5,206 nucleotides of DNA, taken from the NCBI GenBank assembly GCA_027067085.1, contig JAMOMM010000544.1, forward strand, positions 1 to 5,206. Direction: 5' to 3'. The notes below the pieces were generated by a model that did not search any database, was not told the origin of the DNA, and saw nothing but the letters and a program-made list of their open reading frames with translations. Position numbers and translations under genes: made by a program. Source of the stretch: Hyphomicrobiales bacterium (GTDB taxonomy: Bacteria > Pseudomonadota > Alphaproteobacteria > Rhizobiales > Aestuariivirgaceae). This document shows, piece by piece, positions 4,262 to 5,206 of this stretch; positions within the stretch are counted from its first letter, which is position 1; each line of letters opens with the position of its first letter.

Positions 4262-5206
4262 ATGAATATTGTTAAAACAGGGCTTTTACTCTCAGCGATG
4301 ACGGGATTGTTCTTGGCTGTCGGCTATTTGATGGGCGGGGAGATGGGCATGGCTTTGGCCTTTATCATTGCTATTGGCACCAACGTGTTTGCCTATTGGA
4401 ACTCTGGCGACATGGTGTTGAAAATGCACAATGCACGTCAAGTGAGCAAGCAATCCTCACCAGCTTTTTATGGGTTGATTGAGCGGTTGGCAAACCAAGC
4501 AGATTTGCCAATGCCTAAGGTGTTTATTATTGACGAAAACCAACCCAATGCGTTTGCGACGGGCCGTGACCCAGAACATGCGGCGGTTGCTGCAACATCG
4601 GGGTTGATTGCCAGTTTAAGCCGCGAAGAATTGGCTGGCGTTATGGCCCATGAATTGGCCCATGTAAAAAACCGCGACACGTTAATTATGACCATTACCG
4701 CGACATTGGCAGGTGCTATTTCGATGGTGGCTAACTTTGCTATGTTTTTTGGTCGTGGGCGCAGTAACCCGCTTGGTCTGATCGGCACGTTGGCAATGAT
4801 GTTTTTGGCTCCGATGGGCGCAATGATTGTGCAAATGGCGATTTCACGGACGCGCGAATATTCAGCTGATAAGGGCGGTGCAGAAATTTGTGGCAATCCG
4901 TTGTGGCTTGCTTCGGCGCTTGAAAAAATTGCGGTGAGTAGCAAAAGCTATGTAAATGAAGCTGCAGAAGCCAATCCTGCAACGGCGCATATGTTTATCA
5001 TCAATCCCTTATTGGGCGGGAGGTTGGACAGTTTGTTTCAAACTCATCCGAATACGGCGCTGCGCATTGCGGCGTTAGAAAAGATGGCGATTGAATTGAA
5101 TATTCGCCCTGAAACTGTTTGGACGCCAAGCGGGCCAAAGTCTGCTAAGACAGTAAAAAAGCGCAACGTAACAGGCTCTAAATCTGGGCCAAATTCAGGT
5201 CCGTGG
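4262..5206 (+). CDS. htpX: Membrane zinc metalloprotease HtpX (3'-truncated by window edge)
   Basis: M48-family protease of the inner membrane that degrades misfolded membrane proteins, overlapping in role with FtsH. The frame is open from ATG 4262 to the last base: 315 codons without a stop. Hydrophobic segments lie at about 6-23 and 28-42, then 141-160 and 174-194. The zinc site is complete: HELAH with H130, E131 and H134, and the third ligand E199 in SRTREYSAD, followed by D203. QPNAFATGRDP (about 95-105) is the conserved region before the active site, and THPNTALRIAALEKM near residue 260 corresponds to the family's THP-x-x-x-RI block. The last 40 or so residues form a basic, Ser/Pro/Gly-rich tail ending SGPNSGPW, like the extended tails of rhizobial HtpX proteins that end in SGPWG-type motifs, so the stop is probably within a few codons. 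The gene is divergent from the DUF1674 gene. E. coli htpX is a heat and envelope stress gene; similar control here is inference. Confidence 0.96.
   Translation, partial: MNIVKTGLLLSAMTGLFLAVGYLMGGEMGMALAFIIAIGTNVFAYWNSGDMVLKMHNARQVSKQSSPAFYGLIERLANQADLPMPKVFIIDENQPNAFATGRDPEHAAVAATSGLIASLSREELAGVMAHELAHVKNRDTLIMTITATLAGAISMVANFAMFFGRGRSNPLGLIGTLAMMFLAPMGAMIVQMAISRTREYSADKGGAEICGNPLWLASALEKIAVSSKSYVNEAAEANPATAHMFIINPLLGGRLDSLFQTHPNTALRIAALEKMAIELNIRPETVWTPSGPKSAKTVKKRNVTGSKSGPNSGPW

Noticed and set aside
4468..4944. 158-codon minus-strand open frame opposite htpX
   Set aside because: It covers the zinc-site region of htpX in antisense; the htpX frame is unbroken and conserved, and the antisense product shows no family resemblance.
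1..5206. Mobile element, phage, CRISPR or defence island
   Set aside because: All space is filled by intact metabolic and housekeeping genes with even composition; no transposase, integrase, regular repeat-spacer pattern or terminal inverted repeats are seen.

Overview
The window looks like ordinary chromosomal DNA from an alphaproteobacterium, most likely from or near the Hyphomicrobiales (Rhizobiales). Three things suggest this: a small DUF1674 (SDHAF4-like) gene divergent from htpX, an HtpX with a basic C-terminal tail that reaches an SGPW motif at the window edge, and a glycerol kinase without the enterobacterial regulatory surfaces. Base composition is moderate, with no abrupt change along the window. 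I see no integrase, transposase, phage gene, CRISPR array, tRNA or rRNA.

Layout. (1) 1-717 (+): 3' part of a PIG3-type NAD(P)H quinone oxidoreductase; its start lies outside the window. (2) 722-2221 (-): complete glycerol kinase glpK, convergent with the oxidoreductase and separated from it by only 4 bp. (3) 2222-2358: 137-bp divergent regulatory region between glpK and an SDR gene. It holds the glpK ribosome binding site, three imperfect 12-bp tandem units, a 19-bp near-perfect palindrome and a second 14-bp dyad. (4) 2359-3156 (+) and 3194-3949 (+): a classical short-chain dehydrogenase/reductase and a class I glutamine amidotransferase, probably co-transcribed. (5) 3971-4180 (-): a 69-aa DUF1674/SDHAF4-family protein, convergent with the amidotransferase across 21 bp. 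(6) 4181-4261: a short divergent region with a perfect 12-bp palindrome and a promoter-like -35/-10 pair facing htpX. (7) 4262 to the window end (+): membrane zinc protease htpX, open through the last base, with its stop just outside.

How the genes fit together. GlpK commits glycerol to central metabolism as glycerol 3-phosphate; no glpF, glpD or glpR is visible. The oxidoreductase and the SDR are generic NAD(P)H redox enzymes with unknown substrates. The DUF1674 protein is probably a succinate dehydrogenase assembly factor and HtpX is a membrane quality-control protease, so that pair may relate to membrane-protein assembly and turnover, though this is inference. There is no intergenic stretch over 300 bp; the longest is the 137-bp glpK/SDR region. 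I did not find a convincing undescribed system. The most useful leads are the palindrome in front of glpK, the palindrome between the DUF1674 gene and htpX, and the uncharacterised SDR-amidotransferase pair.
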